Assembly (NCBI GenBank): GCA_030630445.1
Contig: DAOVNC010000002.1
Span: 1-32,684 of the forward strand
Source: Kiritimatiellales bacterium
GTDB taxonomy: Bacteria > Verrucomicrobiota > Kiritimatiellia > Kiritimatiellales > Pontiellaceae
Direction: 5' to 3'
Length of the DNA: 32,684 nt
Part shown: piece after piece, positions 7,593 through 20,991 of the stretch
How the letters are laid out: the number at the start of each line of letters is the position of its first letter
Numbering within the stretch: the stretch's first letter is position 1
The notes under the pieces: generated by a model
Database searches by the model: none
The model's input: only the letters and a program-made list of their open reading frames with translations
What the model was told of the DNA's origin: nothing
Translations under genes and position numbers: made by a program

Positions 7593-9926
7593 TCAAAGGT
7601 TTGCAGTCCCGCCTTCAGGTGGGTTGCTGGTTGCTGAATAGGGCCCGATTCGCTCAATCGGAATAGGGTGCCAAGGAACGAGTTTTGTTTTGATCTCTTC
7701 CAGGGATTTACCATGGAACGTCTTGTCGCCATTGCGGTTGGAAAACGAAATGGCATGTCTGACATTGCCCATGACACCCGTGCCCAAGCGCAGGTTGTCG
7801 ACGAGATAATTATGGTTGTCATTACCGTTGAGAAGATCCTTAACCATAGGATACTTTTTCTGCCAGGCTTCTGATTCCCAGGGGGTTTCCGCAAGCATTT
7901 TCTTGGAGTTGGAGTGCCCGGTGATGCATTGCTGCCAGTCTTTGCCTGTCGTGGATCGCCCGGTAAATGCTTTATGCCAGTCGATAATAATATTGCCTTC
8001 GACATAGTTATCGGTTCCCTGGTTGAACTGGACGGCTCCAAAGCCATGATCCGACCCTTTGCGGAAGATATTCTCACACACCATGAAGCCACTTATATAG
8101 TCGTCGTGACGAACGGCCGCCGCACCATAATGCTTGTCATTGTTGACGATTTGGTTGAAATCATTCCAGCGAATAATATTCCCGCGATACAGTGGATTCG
8201 CCCACATATCGATGGCGCCTTGGTCGCCGGATTCGTAGACACATCTATGGAAGTAGTTCAGTTCGATCAAAGCGTCGCAGGCTTCCACGCGAATGGCACT
8301 GCTCGGGATATCTACAAAGGAGTTGTATCGAACTTTCAAGCCCATCCCCTCAAGCAATACGGCCGGAGTATAGGTGCGGTCAATACGGGATAAGTTGGAT
8401 ATTCTACAGTTTTCAATAACGGAATTGCCGGGAATCAATTTCTTCCAATCACCCGCCAGAAGATCAATAGCTCCGCGCCCCATGCTGTTGATCTTGCAGG
8501 AATGCACGAGATGCCGTTTCCCACCATGGATTTGGATGCCCATACCGGAACAATCCTGGATATCCAATCCGCTCAGGAAAACATCAGACGTGTTTGCAAT
8601 GATCAAAGCATCACCCCTCACATAGTTGATCTTCAGATTCCGAATATGAAGGTTGGAACATCCGGTTGCCGTGATTGGAGTGTTGTATGATGAAAGGATA
8701 CACTTCGATGGGTCAAAATCATTTGGAGGCAGGTAGAAAATCAATCCTCTTTTTGCGTCAAGATACCATTCTCCAGGTTGGTCAATTTCGCATAGTGCGT
8801 TTACAACACACCCAATTCTCCTATTAAATCCATATCGGTTGACGGGAGGCACCAAGTTGATTTTCCCATTGGATTCAATCGATGCAACCTTTTCATACGC
8901 ATCCGCCCAGTCGTTGCCCCAGTATCCATACAACCAAAGATTTTCCTCTTTGGCCCAATTATCGGATCGGGGATCCTTCTTCTTCTTCGGAACTTCATTT
9001 GCCGCAATTCGGATAAGTTTGTCGTTCGGCCAACGAGCCATGGTTTGAGGCTCACCGTTGTAAAAGAGTTCGGGGACATTAAAGGTTTTGAAGCGGGCAT
9101 GTATGCCTTCGGCCCGTTTGCTGGAAAATCCGCCCAAAACAAGTTCGGCCATGTTTTTGATGCCGTGGTCTTTCAGGTTGCAGACCAAGACATCGCCACG
9201 GATCGAAGCGGGAAGACGGTTGAGAATTTCCTTTTCGGCAACCTTTTTCCACGTCTTCAACACCGTTCCTCCAGTCAGCGTGGCAGGTCTTGCAGGATTT
9301 TCTGAACGAATAACCAAGGGGCTGCCATTTGTTCCTGCATCATCCGCAGTTAGCTTAACCGTTTCTTTGACATGGTAGGTTCCCGTGGAAAGAATAATTT
9401 CAATAGCCCCCGGAGCCGCGGTCGTTCGGTGTTTCCGTGCTAGTTCAATTGCTTTCTTGAGTGTCCCGACGGGTTTGCTTTTTGTTCCCTCACCACCCAC
9501 TGCTCCGGCTTTCACGTAAACAGACGCCTTCACCGGTCCAATGGCTGGAATTGCGGTTCGCTGAAGACCGGGATGCGGTTCTCCAGCGATAACGGCTCTC
9601 ATTTCTTTTGCGGCGAGTGCCTGATGTTCCGGGATATAGTCCAGCGTATTCAATAGATCCAGAGTCTTTAGGCTGTCGGCATTATTGCCAACTGCCAGTT
9701 GTGCTTGCGCAAGTCGCATAATGAATAGGGAATGGAATGGCTTATGCGTTGGAGGGAGCGGGTTCACTAATTCCTTGTAGGGAGGTATCGCTTTCCCTGG
9801 AGAAGAGTTCTGCCATGCGGCATCAGCCTTGAGTAGTTTTGATTCAACACTTTCCGGCACCTCGGCCTGGGCGTATCCAAGCGGCAGACCTGTCATCATA
9901 ATCAGGGATAATAGGAGCTGTTTCAT
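7593..9926 (-). CDS. Right-handed parallel beta-helix protein (putative polysaccharide-active enzyme)
   Basis: 777 aa, signal peptide MKQLLLSLIMMTGLPLGYAQA; TLKKAIELARKH...IILSTGTYHVKETVKL start of helix, LFYNGEPQTMARWPND motif, and NSxIENCRISNLSR-type repeats. Confidence 0.85.
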   Translation of the reverse strand: MKQLLLSLIMMTGLPLGYAQAEVPESVESKLLKADAAWQNSSPGKAIPPYKELVNPLPPTHKPFHSLFIMRLAQAQLAVGNNADSLKTLDLLNTLDYIPEHQALAAKEMRAVIAGEPHPGLQRTAIPAIGPVKASVYVKAGAVGGEGTKSKPVGTLKKAIELARKHRTTAAPGAIEIILSTGTYHVKETVKLTADDAGTNGSPLVIRSENPARPATLTGGTVLKTWKKVAEKEILNRLPASIRGDVLVCNLKDHGIKNMAELVLGGFSSKRAEGIHARFKTFNVPELFYNGEPQTMARWPNDKLIRIAANEVPKKKKDPRSDNWAKEENLWLYGYWGNDWADAYEKVASIESNGKINLVPPVNRYGFNRRIGCVVNALCEIDQPGEWYLDAKRGLIFYLPPNDFDPSKCILSSYNTPITATGCSNLHIRNLKINYVRGDALIIANTSDVFLSGLDIQDCSGMGIQIHGGKRHLVHSCKINSMGRGAIDLLAGDWKKLIPGNSVIENCRISNLSRIDRTYTPAVLLEGMGLKVRYNSFVDIPSSAIRVEACDALIELNYFHRCVYESGDQGAIDMWANPLYRGNIIRWNDFNQIVNNDKHYGAAAVRHDDYISGFMVCENIFRKGSDHGFGAVQFNQGTDNYVEGNIIIDWHKAFTGRSTTGKDWQQCITGHSNSKKMLAETPWESEAWQKKYPMVKDLLNGNDNHNYLVDNLRLGTGVMGNVRHAISFSNRNGDKTFHGKSLEEIKTKLVPWHPIPIERIGPYSATSNPPEGGTANL

Positions 9927-9960
9927 CGGTAATTTTCTTTCGGTGAGTCCGTTGCGGATC

Positions 9961-10023
9961 TGTAGAGGCGGCTCTTAGAGCCGCTGGTGGTGGCTCGGAG
10001 CGTCTCTAAGAAACGCCGCTACA
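9961..10023. repeat. 63-bp imperfect palindrome with two internal hairpins (REP/MITE-like)
   Basis: TGTAG...CTACA ends; internal GCGGCTCT-T-AGAGCCGC (9968-9984, perfect) and GCGTCTCT-A-AGAAACGC (10000-10016, one mismatch). Confidence 0.6.
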
Positions 10024-10043
10024 ACTCTGAATTTTTGAACCCT

Positions 10044-13874
<3,831 letters not shown>

Positions 13875-13876
13875 TC

Positions 13877-13905
13877 AAGACGCTTCCCTACGTTGAAACC
13901 GGACA
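13877..13905 (-). promoter_or_regulatory. Promoter-like element upstream of the GH2 gene (TGTCCG-N17-CGTCTT)
   Basis: Same motif and spacing as 7563-7591; 38 bp between the CGTCTT box and the ATG at 13838. Confidence 0.55.
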
Positions 13906-14027
13906 CTGTAGGCTCCCTTTTCCGAGGAGGCAAGCCCGTTGGTTTTTTCAAATCGTAGTGCGGATATCCGATCTGCGTTCCGCCAAGCAACGCCTTCTTT
14001 CCGAAATACCCGCAACGGATTTGCGAG

Positions 14028-14320
14028 CTATGATTTTGCCCCGGACTTGATTCGGTAGTGCCCCGTTATCGGGAAGTCAAAGAGGCGGTTCTCCTCTTTG
14101 GTGCCAGCTCCAATGTTGTGAATAACGAGGGGGATTCCGCTGGATGTTTTCTTGTTGCTCACGACCATGATGTGCGGCCTGCCGCCGACCGTGCAGGTAA
14201 CTAGATCGCCCGGAAGGTCGTCTTCCGTCTTCTTGCCCGCATCGATGGAATAGCCGCTTCGCTCGAAATAGGTTTTCAGGTTGGGAACGCGGCGGGGTGC
14301 ATGGGCGATCTGATTTTTTT
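14028..14320 (-). pseudogene. C-terminal remnant of a DUF1287 family gene
   Basis: Minus strand reads ...RRVPNLKTYFERSGYSIDAGKKTEDDLPGDLVTCTVGGRPHIMVVSNKKTSSGIPLVIHNIGAGTKEENRLFDFPITGHYRIKSGAKS*, matching the DUF1287 C-terminal pattern (RRVPNL..FF, GD.V, PHI.IVS, P.IIHNIG.G..EE..LF...ITGHYR). No N-terminal half or start codon. Confidence 0.8.
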
Positions 14321-14428
14321 GAGAAAAAATGTCAGGATGAGGAGGCGGGGGGAATGTACTTATATATGACGGTTCGATTTTATCGTTCCTCCGGTTTGCC
14401 TATGAACGTATCAAAACAAGGGAGTGAG

Positions 14429-15919
14429 ATGAAAAAGTATGTACGTAGTTCAATTGCATTAGCCCTCGCTGTGGGCGCTTTTATTGCGACCAACAGCTAT
14501 GCGGCCCTGAGTGTGACCAATGGCGGTTTTGGAACGGTCAACCGAAATGGAGGGATCGTGGACGGGGGCGGATGGTTCGAAAGCGGAACCGCAAACTGGG
14601 TCGAAGGAACTTGGACGAGTGCCTCCACCCCAAACCCTGACGATGGAGGAGATACCTTCCTGCTTCTGATGGATGGAGGCAGCGCGGCCATGGGCTATAT
14701 CTACCAGAGTCTCGGTACGATCACGGCAGAGGAAATTGCTCTGGGATCACTGCCTGTCACTGCTGACTTTGCTGAAAAGAACGATGGATCAAGCAATGAC
14801 GTTACATTCGATTTTTATGTCGGCGCATTCCCCGGAGCAGCGACCGGCGTCGATATCGATGCAAACCTTACCAGTTTTACCAACATTACTTTGGGTGCAG
14901 TTGCTCAGGGGTTGACACCCGAGGCCGGCGATACCTCCCGGACGAATCAGGTCGCGATTGGCAGCATTGACGTTAGCGGCTTGATCGTAGATGACGAAGT
15001 TTGGTTGCGCATCGCCGAATCCAGAGACCCCGCCTTTACCTCCGGCGACCTCATGTTGGATAACCTTTTCATCGGCGAATATGTGGAACCTCCGTTCGAA
15101 CCGGCCACCAACAACCTCAGCTTCGAAAATCCGGATGTGGATCCCGGAGCGTACTCCAACGGATCCCCGCCGGAGTGGACTTTCAGTGGTGGCGGCGTCG
15201 AGCATGTTAATGATGACCGTTTTGGCGGCAACAACCCGCTTCCCGCTCCAGGAGATGGCGACCAAGTTGCTTATATTAACCTTGGCTTCGGCACAAACAA
15301 CACCGCTTGGGCCACTTCGGGGGCTATTACCCAACTGGTCGAGAGAGCCAGCTATACCTTGACCGTTGCCATTGGAGAACGTGCTGATGGCGACAAGAGT
15401 CCTAATGGTAGTATTGGCCTGTGGGTGGGTGGAAATCCGGTGGGCACGTTCACCTCCTACGACGGCACGTCCCTTGCCGACGGTACTTTTACCGATATGG
15501 TTTATACCTATACCGCACCGGGTGCGGGCGATCCCCTGATTGGCCAAGACGTGCAGGTTCGGATGGAGTTTAGCTCCATCAACGATACCAATGCCCATCA
15601 GCAGGCGCAGTTTGACAATGTCCGCCTGGAAATTGTTGGTGCCGAAGCAATCCCGGCAACCATCATTTCCTTCACCCAAGAGGGCGATAACATGAGAATG
15701 GTTATCGATGCTCCGTCCGCAGCGAACAAATACTACCCCAAAGCCACCGCGAATCTCGTGATTCCGGATTGGGATGGCGTTCCCCACTCGGATGATGGCG
15801 TGAATCCCTTTGTGACCACCAACCTTTCCTATTCCACAGCGGATGGGACCGGGACCAACGAAGTGATTTATGTGCAAGCCGACGATGCCGCGAAATTCTT
15901 TGGCATCGGCGGAGAGTAA
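14429..15919 (+). CDS. Secreted protein with two beta-sandwich-like modules (shared module plus a second related domain)
   Basis: Likely start MKKYVRSSIALALAVGAFIATNSYA (signal peptide). Module LSVTNGGFGTVNRNGGIVDGGGWFESGTANWVEGTWTS...LMLDNLFIG, then NNLSFENPDVDPGAYSNGSPPEWTFSGGG.....AQFDNVRLEI. Confidence 0.85.
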   Translation: MKKYVRSSIALALAVGAFIATNSYAALSVTNGGFGTVNRNGGIVDGGGWFESGTANWVEGTWTSASTPNPDDGGDTFLLLMDGGSAAMGYIYQSLGTITAEEIALGSLPVTADFAEKNDGSSNDVTFDFYVGAFPGAATGVDIDANLTSFTNITLGAVAQGLTPEAGDTSRTNQVAIGSIDVSGLIVDDEVWLRIAESRDPAFTSGDLMLDNLFIGEYVEPPFEPATNNLSFENPDVDPGAYSNGSPPEWTFSGGGVEHVNDDRFGGNNPLPAPGDGDQVAYINLGFGTNNTAWATSGAITQLVERASYTLTVAIGERADGDKSPNGSIGLWVGGNPVGTFTSYDGTSLADGTFTDMVYTYTAPGAGDPLIGQDVQVRMEFSSINDTNAHQQAQFDNVRLEIVGAEAIPATIISFTQEGDNMRMVIDAPSAANKYYPKATANLVIPDWDGVPHSDDGVNPFVTTNLSYSTADGTGTNEVIYVQADDAAKFFGIGGE

Positions 15920-16009
15920 AATCGAATAAGAGGATACTGGGCTGGGAAAATGATTCGTTGCAGGTGCAACCTATCCGAAAGCTCGTTAACAAGAAGGAAG
16001 GAATACAAG

Positions 16010-16741
16010 ATGAGAAGGAATACAATACATTCAGTCACGGCAGCTCTCGCTGTAAGCGTTCTGTTTGCGCTTAACAGCCACGCTACCTTGTCGGTAAGCA
16101 ACGGAGGCTTCGGATCCAACAATCAGAACGGTGGCACCGTGGACGGAGGGCTATGGTTCGAAAGCGGAACCGCAAACTGGGTCGAAGGAAGTTGGACGAG
16201 TGCCGGCACTCCAAACCCTGACGACGGTAACGATACCATCCTGCTTCTGATGGATGGCGGCGGCGCGAGCATAGGCTACATCTACCAAAGCCTCGGCACG
16301 GTCGATGCGGCGGAAATTGCGCTGGGATCACTTCAGCTCACTTCCGATTTTGCTGAAAAAGCGGACGGAACAGGAGCCAATACTGCCGTGATCGACTTCT
16401 ATGTCGGCTCCTTTACAGGAGGCAATGGAACAGACATCAACGCAAGCCTTAGTAGTGTACTTACCATCAATGCTACTGCCGCAGCCCAAGGCTTGTCTGT
16501 TGGCGGAGGAGTGAACGCTCGTAATAATGGCGTAGTTGTTGGTGCCCTCGACATCACTGGCCTGAATCCGGGAGACAACGTTTGGTTGCGCATCGGCGAA
16601 TCCAGACCTGGTGGACAAACCAGCGGCGACCTCATGATGGACAACGTTACTGTTACCGCCATTCCTGAACCTGCCACGCTCGGCATGGTTGCGCTGTTTG
16701 GCGGCGGAATCCTGTTCATCCGTCGCAAGCTGATGATCTAG
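16010..16741 (+). CDS. PEP-CTERM sorting domain protein carrying the shared module
   Basis: Signal peptide MRRNTIHSVTAALAVSVLFALNSHA; module LSVSNGGFGSNNQNGGTVDGGLWFESGTANWVEGSWTS; C-terminus AIPEPATLGMVALFGGGILFIRRKLMI is a PEP-CTERM tail. Confidence 0.93.
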   Translation: MRRNTIHSVTAALAVSVLFALNSHATLSVSNGGFGSNNQNGGTVDGGLWFESGTANWVEGSWTSAGTPNPDDGNDTILLLMDGGGASIGYIYQSLGTVDAAEIALGSLQLTSDFAEKADGTGANTAVIDFYVGSFTGGNGTDINASLSSVLTINATAAAQGLSVGGGVNARNNGVVVGALDITGLNPGDNVWLRIGESRPGGQTSGDLMMDNVTVTAIPEPATLGMVALFGGGILFIRRKLMI

Positions 16742-16781
16742 TTCATTCAACTAGTTCATCCAACGATTAGAATAACAGAGG

Positions 16782-16809
16782 AAACCCCGTCTCTTGGCGG
16801 GGTTTTTTT
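16782..16809 (+). terminator. Rho-independent terminator after the PEP-CTERM gene
   Basis: AAACCCCG-TCTCTTGG-CGGGGTTT followed by T run. Confidence 0.85.
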
Positions 16810-16817
16810 AACCGATT

Positions 16818-19800
16818 ATGAAAAACATATTCTTGCTGACCCTCTTGACCGCCACTTCGCTTTCTGCGCAGACCGTGATCAACGTCGCCGATCATGGAGC
16901 CTTTCCAGACGACGGCGGTGCATATAGCGCCGACCACTCTGCGCGTGCTGGCGACGATACCCAGCCGTGCAAAGATGCGATCGCTGCGGCCAAAGCAGTC
17001 GGCGGCCCCGTCACCTTGCTGATTCCACCGGGTACGTATGATTTCTACCCCAATAATGCCACCTCGCGCATTTGCTTTACGAGCAATAGCACCGAGAGCT
17101 CCTCGGACGGCACCAAAACCATCGCGATTGACATTGTGGATGTCGATGATCTGACGATTTCCGGCATGGGCGCGACAATGATGATGCGTGGAAAGATGAC
17201 CATGCTCGTCGCCGAGCAGTGCGACAACCTTACCCTTCAAGGGCTGACCTTCGATTTCAAACGCCCGACGATGTCGGAGATCACCTGTGTGGAAGTAGGA
17301 GGAAACTACTGGATCGGCGCTGTGCACCAGGACTCGGACTACGCGATTGTCGGTTCAACGATCAAATGGATCGGCGAAGGCTGGACCCTCTACCACAACA
17401 TGACCCAGCACTACGATCCCGAGTCGGAAACCACATGGCGCGGAGGGGATCCCCTGTCGATCCTCACATCCATCCAGGACCAGGGGAACCGGCGCTTGCG
17501 TTTCAATGGAACGGCAAGTCTGGGCAATGCGGTGGTGGGACGCACCTACCAATTCCGCAACACGACCCGCAACGCCGTGGCCATGTGGTTCAACCACTGC
17601 ACGGATGTTCTCATGCAGGATGTGACGGTGCGGGCGCTGCATGGCTTCGGCATTCTCGGCCAATTCTCCGAAAACATCACCATCGAACGCCTCAAGGTCG
17701 AACCCGATCCGGAGAGCGGCCGCACCAATGCCTCCGCGGCGGACGTTACCCATTTCTCGGGGTGCAAAGGACTCGTCCGCATCGTGGATAGCGTGCTGAG
17801 TGCCGCCCACGATGACGCCATGAACGTGCATGGCACCCACCTTGAGATTAAGGAGATGCCCGCCGCCAACCAGGCTCGGGTGCGGTTCGGGCAACACCAG
17901 TCGTGGGGGTTTCAAGCCTATTTTCCCGGGGATAATATTGAATTTATCGATGAGAGAACGCTACTACCCCATGGTAGTGCAATGGTGACGGCAGTGACCA
18001 TGTTGGCGGATCCCAAGGAGCAATTGCTTTCTTTTGATCAGAATATCCCTGGCACGGTCGCGAACGGTGACGTCATCGAAGATGTGTCATGGACCCCTTC
18101 CGTAGAGCTTATCAATTGCGACATCAAGCAGATCCCGACACGCGGTATTTTGCTGACCACCCGCCGGCCGATCCTGATTCAAGGCAACCGCTTCTTCCGT
18201 ACTCAAATGCACGCTATTTTAATCGAGGATGATGCGAACGGCTGGTTCGAGTCGGGGCGGGTGCTGGATCTTGCCGTACGTGGAAATGTCTTCTATGAAT
18301 GCGGCGAACAGGTCATCAAGGTCGACCCGGTAAACAGTATTCACGCGGGCTCCGTGCACGAGAACCTTCGCTTTGAAGATAACGAGTTTGTGATGAAGGG
18401 CACCGGGGCCTTCCGGCTGGCATCTTGCGGAAACGTGACGATCCGCAACAATCACTTCCGGATGCGCAACGGCAGCTCGACTCCGGTGGAGAGCATGACG
18501 TCGCAAAGCAGTGTCGATGGCATCTCCTTCTCTGGAAACATCTCGGAACCGGCGAACAATCCCGCCATCGAGCCAGACAACGGTGACTTTGAACTCCCGG
18601 GCGTAGGTAGTACGGCAACGCAGGCGGGCGTGACCAACTGGCTTGTTTCGCCCGGAGGGGCAACGAAGGGCAGCACATTGACCGAAAGCGATAGCGCGGC
18701 CTCCTACACCGCATCGGATACCGCCTTCATTCCAATGGGCGGGGTGCTGGTGCAGCGGGTGGGCTACTATGATCCCGATCAGGGCTCAAGCCTGAACTGG
18801 TCGCTGCGACAGACGACGCAGGTCTCTCCTTCCGTAGGTTCCGGCGCGGTGCGGGTGGCGCTTTTTCAGGGAGACGCCCGCTTTCCCGAAGCGAACGAAG
18901 TAGACCCCGAAGCGGAAGGCCTTGAACAGATTGGAGCCGAGACCTTGAGCACCAGTCTGGGATCGTTGCGTCTTTCACGAGTGGTGCGCGGCAATATTCC
19001 CTTGGACGGGGTAGGGGCCGGGGCGGAACTCTGGATACGCATCGAGGCGGCGAACCAAAATGCCACCTTGGATGATGTTCAAATCAACACGGCGGACGCC
19101 CCCTATCAGCCAGGCTTTACCCAGTGGATCGCGGATGAAAACATTCCGGCGGGCTCCCACTCCCCGGACTCGGATCTCGACAACGACGAAGTGGCGCTAT
19201 TGTTCGAATACGCGGTCGGGGGCCGGGATCCGCTTTTTCCGGAGCCGGAATCGGTGGTTGGGCTTGGAGATCTCCCGAACGGGGTGGGGTTTTTCTATTT
19301 ACCATCCATCCGGGACGATGTGGAAATCCGGCCTGGATATCGAACCAACCTCGTGTCTGGTGGATGGTCGCTTCTGGAGGAATCAACCCCCGGATTTACC
19401 ATAACGCCCGGGAGTCCCGTATCGATTGTTCCTGACCTCGCAGTATACAATCAGGTTTTTTGGAGGGCGGAAGCGACTCTGATTGACCCGCCCCCCGAAC
19501 CGATCGACCCCTTGCAGGTCACCAATGGCGAGTTTGGAACCGTTAACGTCAACGCGACGTATGTGTCCGGTGGCGGATGGTTCGAAAGCTCATCGACTGC
19601 TTGGGTCGAAGGATCTTGGCCGGGGAGCACTGCCAGTGATACGCCAATGGTTCTCCTGATGGATAATCTGGGTGATGGATCCTATGTATACCAAAGCCTC
19701 GGCACCGTGGGTACAAATACAAACCTCACCATAATTGCAGATTTTATCGAAAAATTCGATGGGAACACCAACGATGCGCGGTTTGATATCTATTCAGGAA

Positions 19801-20072
19801 GCTTCGCCGGAGCCGCCGATGGGAATGACATCTCCTCTGCCGGACTTACCCTTGAAGGCACATATATTTTGAATGCCGCTCAACAGGGATTGACCGCAGC
19901 CGCCGGCAACAACAGCAAATCATACGCCGTCACGGTTGGCACTTTGGATATCTCCGGCCTCGCAGGCACTGAACTTTGGATTCGAATCACTGACGCGACG
20001 GATGGAAGTGATGATTCTGGAAGTGGCGGCGATTTAATGATCGATAATCTCCGTCTGGGGGCGACACCCTGA
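16818..20072 (+). CDS. GH110-like right-handed beta-helix glycosidase (putative alpha-galactosidase) with C-terminal shared module
   Basis: Signal peptide MKNIFLLTLLTATSLSAQ; VINVADHGAFPDDG...DDTQPCKDAIAAAKAVGGPVTLLIPPGTYDFYP, VDSVLSAAHDDAMNVHGTHLEI, IPTRGILLTTRRPILIQGNRFFRTQMHAILIEDDANGWFESG. C-terminal LQVTNGEFGTVNVNATYVSGGGWFESSSTAWVEGSW...LMIDNLRLG. Confidence 0.82.
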   Translation: MKNIFLLTLLTATSLSAQTVINVADHGAFPDDGGAYSADHSARAGDDTQPCKDAIAAAKAVGGPVTLLIPPGTYDFYPNNATSRICFTSNSTESSSDGTKTIAIDIVDVDDLTISGMGATMMMRGKMTMLVAEQCDNLTLQGLTFDFKRPTMSEITCVEVGGNYWIGAVHQDSDYAIVGSTIKWIGEGWTLYHNMTQHYDPESETTWRGGDPLSILTSIQDQGNRRLRFNGTASLGNAVVGRTYQFRNTTRNAVAMWFNHCTDVLMQDVTVRALHGFGILGQFSENITIERLKVEPDPESGRTNASAADVTHFSGCKGLVRIVDSVLSAAHDDAMNVHGTHLEIKEMPAANQARVRFGQHQSWGFQAYFPGDNIEFIDERTLLPHGSAMVTAVTMLADPKEQLLSFDQNIPGTVANGDVIEDVSWTPSVELINCDIKQIPTRGILLTTRRPILIQGNRFFRTQMHAILIEDDANGWFESGRVLDLAVRGNVFYECGEQVIKVDPVNSIHAGSVHENLRFEDNEFVMKGTGAFRLASCGNVTIRNNHFRMRNGSSTPVESMTSQSSVDGISFSGNISEPANNPAIEPDNGDFELPGVGSTATQAGVTNWLVSPGGATKGSTLTESDSAASYTASDTAFIPMGGVLVQRVGYYDPDQGSSLNWSLRQTTQVSPSVGSGAVRVALFQGDARFPEANEVDPEAEGLEQIGAETLSTSLGSLRLSRVVRGNIPLDGVGAGAELWIRIEAANQNATLDDVQINTADAPYQPGFTQWIADENIPAGSHSPDSDLDNDEVALLFEYAVGGRDPLFPEPESVVGLGDLPNGVGFFYLPSIRDDVEIRPGYRTNLVSGGWSLLEESTPGFTITPGSPVSIVPDLAVYNQVFWRAEATLIDPPPEPIDPLQVTNGEFGTVNVNATYVSGGGWFESSSTAWVEGSWPGSTASDTPMVLLMDNLGDGSYVYQSLGTVGTNTNLTIIADFIEKFDGNTNDARFDIYSGSFAGAADGNDISSAGLTLEGTYILNAAQQGLTAAAGNNSKSYAVTVGTLDISGLAGTELWIRITDATDGSDDSGSGGDLMIDNLRLGATP

Positions 20073-20316
20073 TAAATAAGGAAGCTCTCGGAGAGCATGA
20101 ATATCCACGATTATCAGTTTCGCCGGCGCCAATATTACAATCCAAGACTTTCCCTCGGAGAAATGATCGGATTGGCTGGAAGTATTTCCCCTCCTTTCCG
20201 TTTTTCTTTATTTTGACACACAAATGTGAAGGAATTTCATTCGTCGTCAAATAGATTGAAAACCGAGGGAAAACCATTCAATCTGCCTGAACTTCATGGA
20301 TTGGTAGAAATAGCCA

Positions 20317-20991
20317 ATGACGAAAAGGGAAACAACAGAACTTACACGATCCAACGGTCTTCCTCAAACGGAGCAGAGCTCTGTCATGGAGGAGTTGCCG
20401 GGAAGTGGAGATCGGGCCGTTTCCCTGGCTAGCAGTCTTGCCGTCGGCGGTGCCAGCAACGAAACCGTCGTATTTACTGAGTATTACCTGGAAACCCGCC
20501 CTTCTCTCCGAGCCTATCTCACCTCGTTTATTCACGACCATGCCGCGGTTGAAGACTGCCTTCAGGAAACGTGTTTGGTGCTTTGGAAGAAAAAAGAAGC
20601 CCATTGGACACTAGAGGATTTTCGCAAGGTGGCCTTTACGTGTGCTCGCTTCAAGGCACTGAGTTGGTTGAAAAAGAATAAGCCCGCCTCACACCTTTCG
20701 TTCTCTCCGGAGATTGCGCAAAAACTGGCACTCAAAGCGGCGGAGACGGTTGGGGCCGATGGAGACACGCAGTCCGAGCGTATGGAGGCTTTGCTGAAGT
20801 GTCTTGAAGCGCTTCCCGGGGAGCAGCGGCACCTTATCGAGGTGCGCTATGACCCTGCGGAATCAGAAGACCTTGTCCAGATGGCAAAAAAAAAGAACCG
20901 GACGCTTTCGGCCTTGTATAAACAACTCGAACGCACCCGCACTGCTCTTAGGAACTGTGTTAAAATGCAACTAACCCGGTGTAAGGCATGA
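20317..20991 (+). CDS. RNA polymerase sigma factor, ECF-like sigma-70 family
   Basis: YYLETRPSLRAYLTSFIHDHAAVEDCLQETCLVLWKKKEAHWTLEDFRKVAFTCARFKALSWLKKNK (region 2) and ALPGEQRHLIEVRYDPAES...MAKKKNRTLSALYKQLERTRTALRNCV (region 4 HTH). Confidence 0.9.
   Translation: MTKRETTELTRSNGLPQTEQSSVMEELPGSGDRAVSLASSLAVGGASNETVVFTEYYLETRPSLRAYLTSFIHDHAAVEDCLQETCLVLWKKKEAHWTLEDFRKVAFTCARFKALSWLKKNKPASHLSFSPEIAQKLALKAAETVGADGDTQSERMEALLKCLEALPGEQRHLIEVRYDPAESEDLVQMAKKKNRTLSALYKQLERTRTALRNCVKMQLTRCKA

Noticed and set aside
14789-15877. 362-aa minus-strand ORF opposite the two-module protein
   Set aside because: Antisense shadow; the plus strand has signal peptide and module homology to neighbours.
16739-16764. 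13-bp tandem repeat TAGTTCATYCAAC at the PEP-CTERM stop codon
   Set aside because: Only two units, likely a small slippage duplication with no evident function.
20084-20096. GCTCTCGGAGAGC inverted repeat after the GH110-like gene
   Set aside because: Short stem without a T run; not enough to call a terminator or operator.
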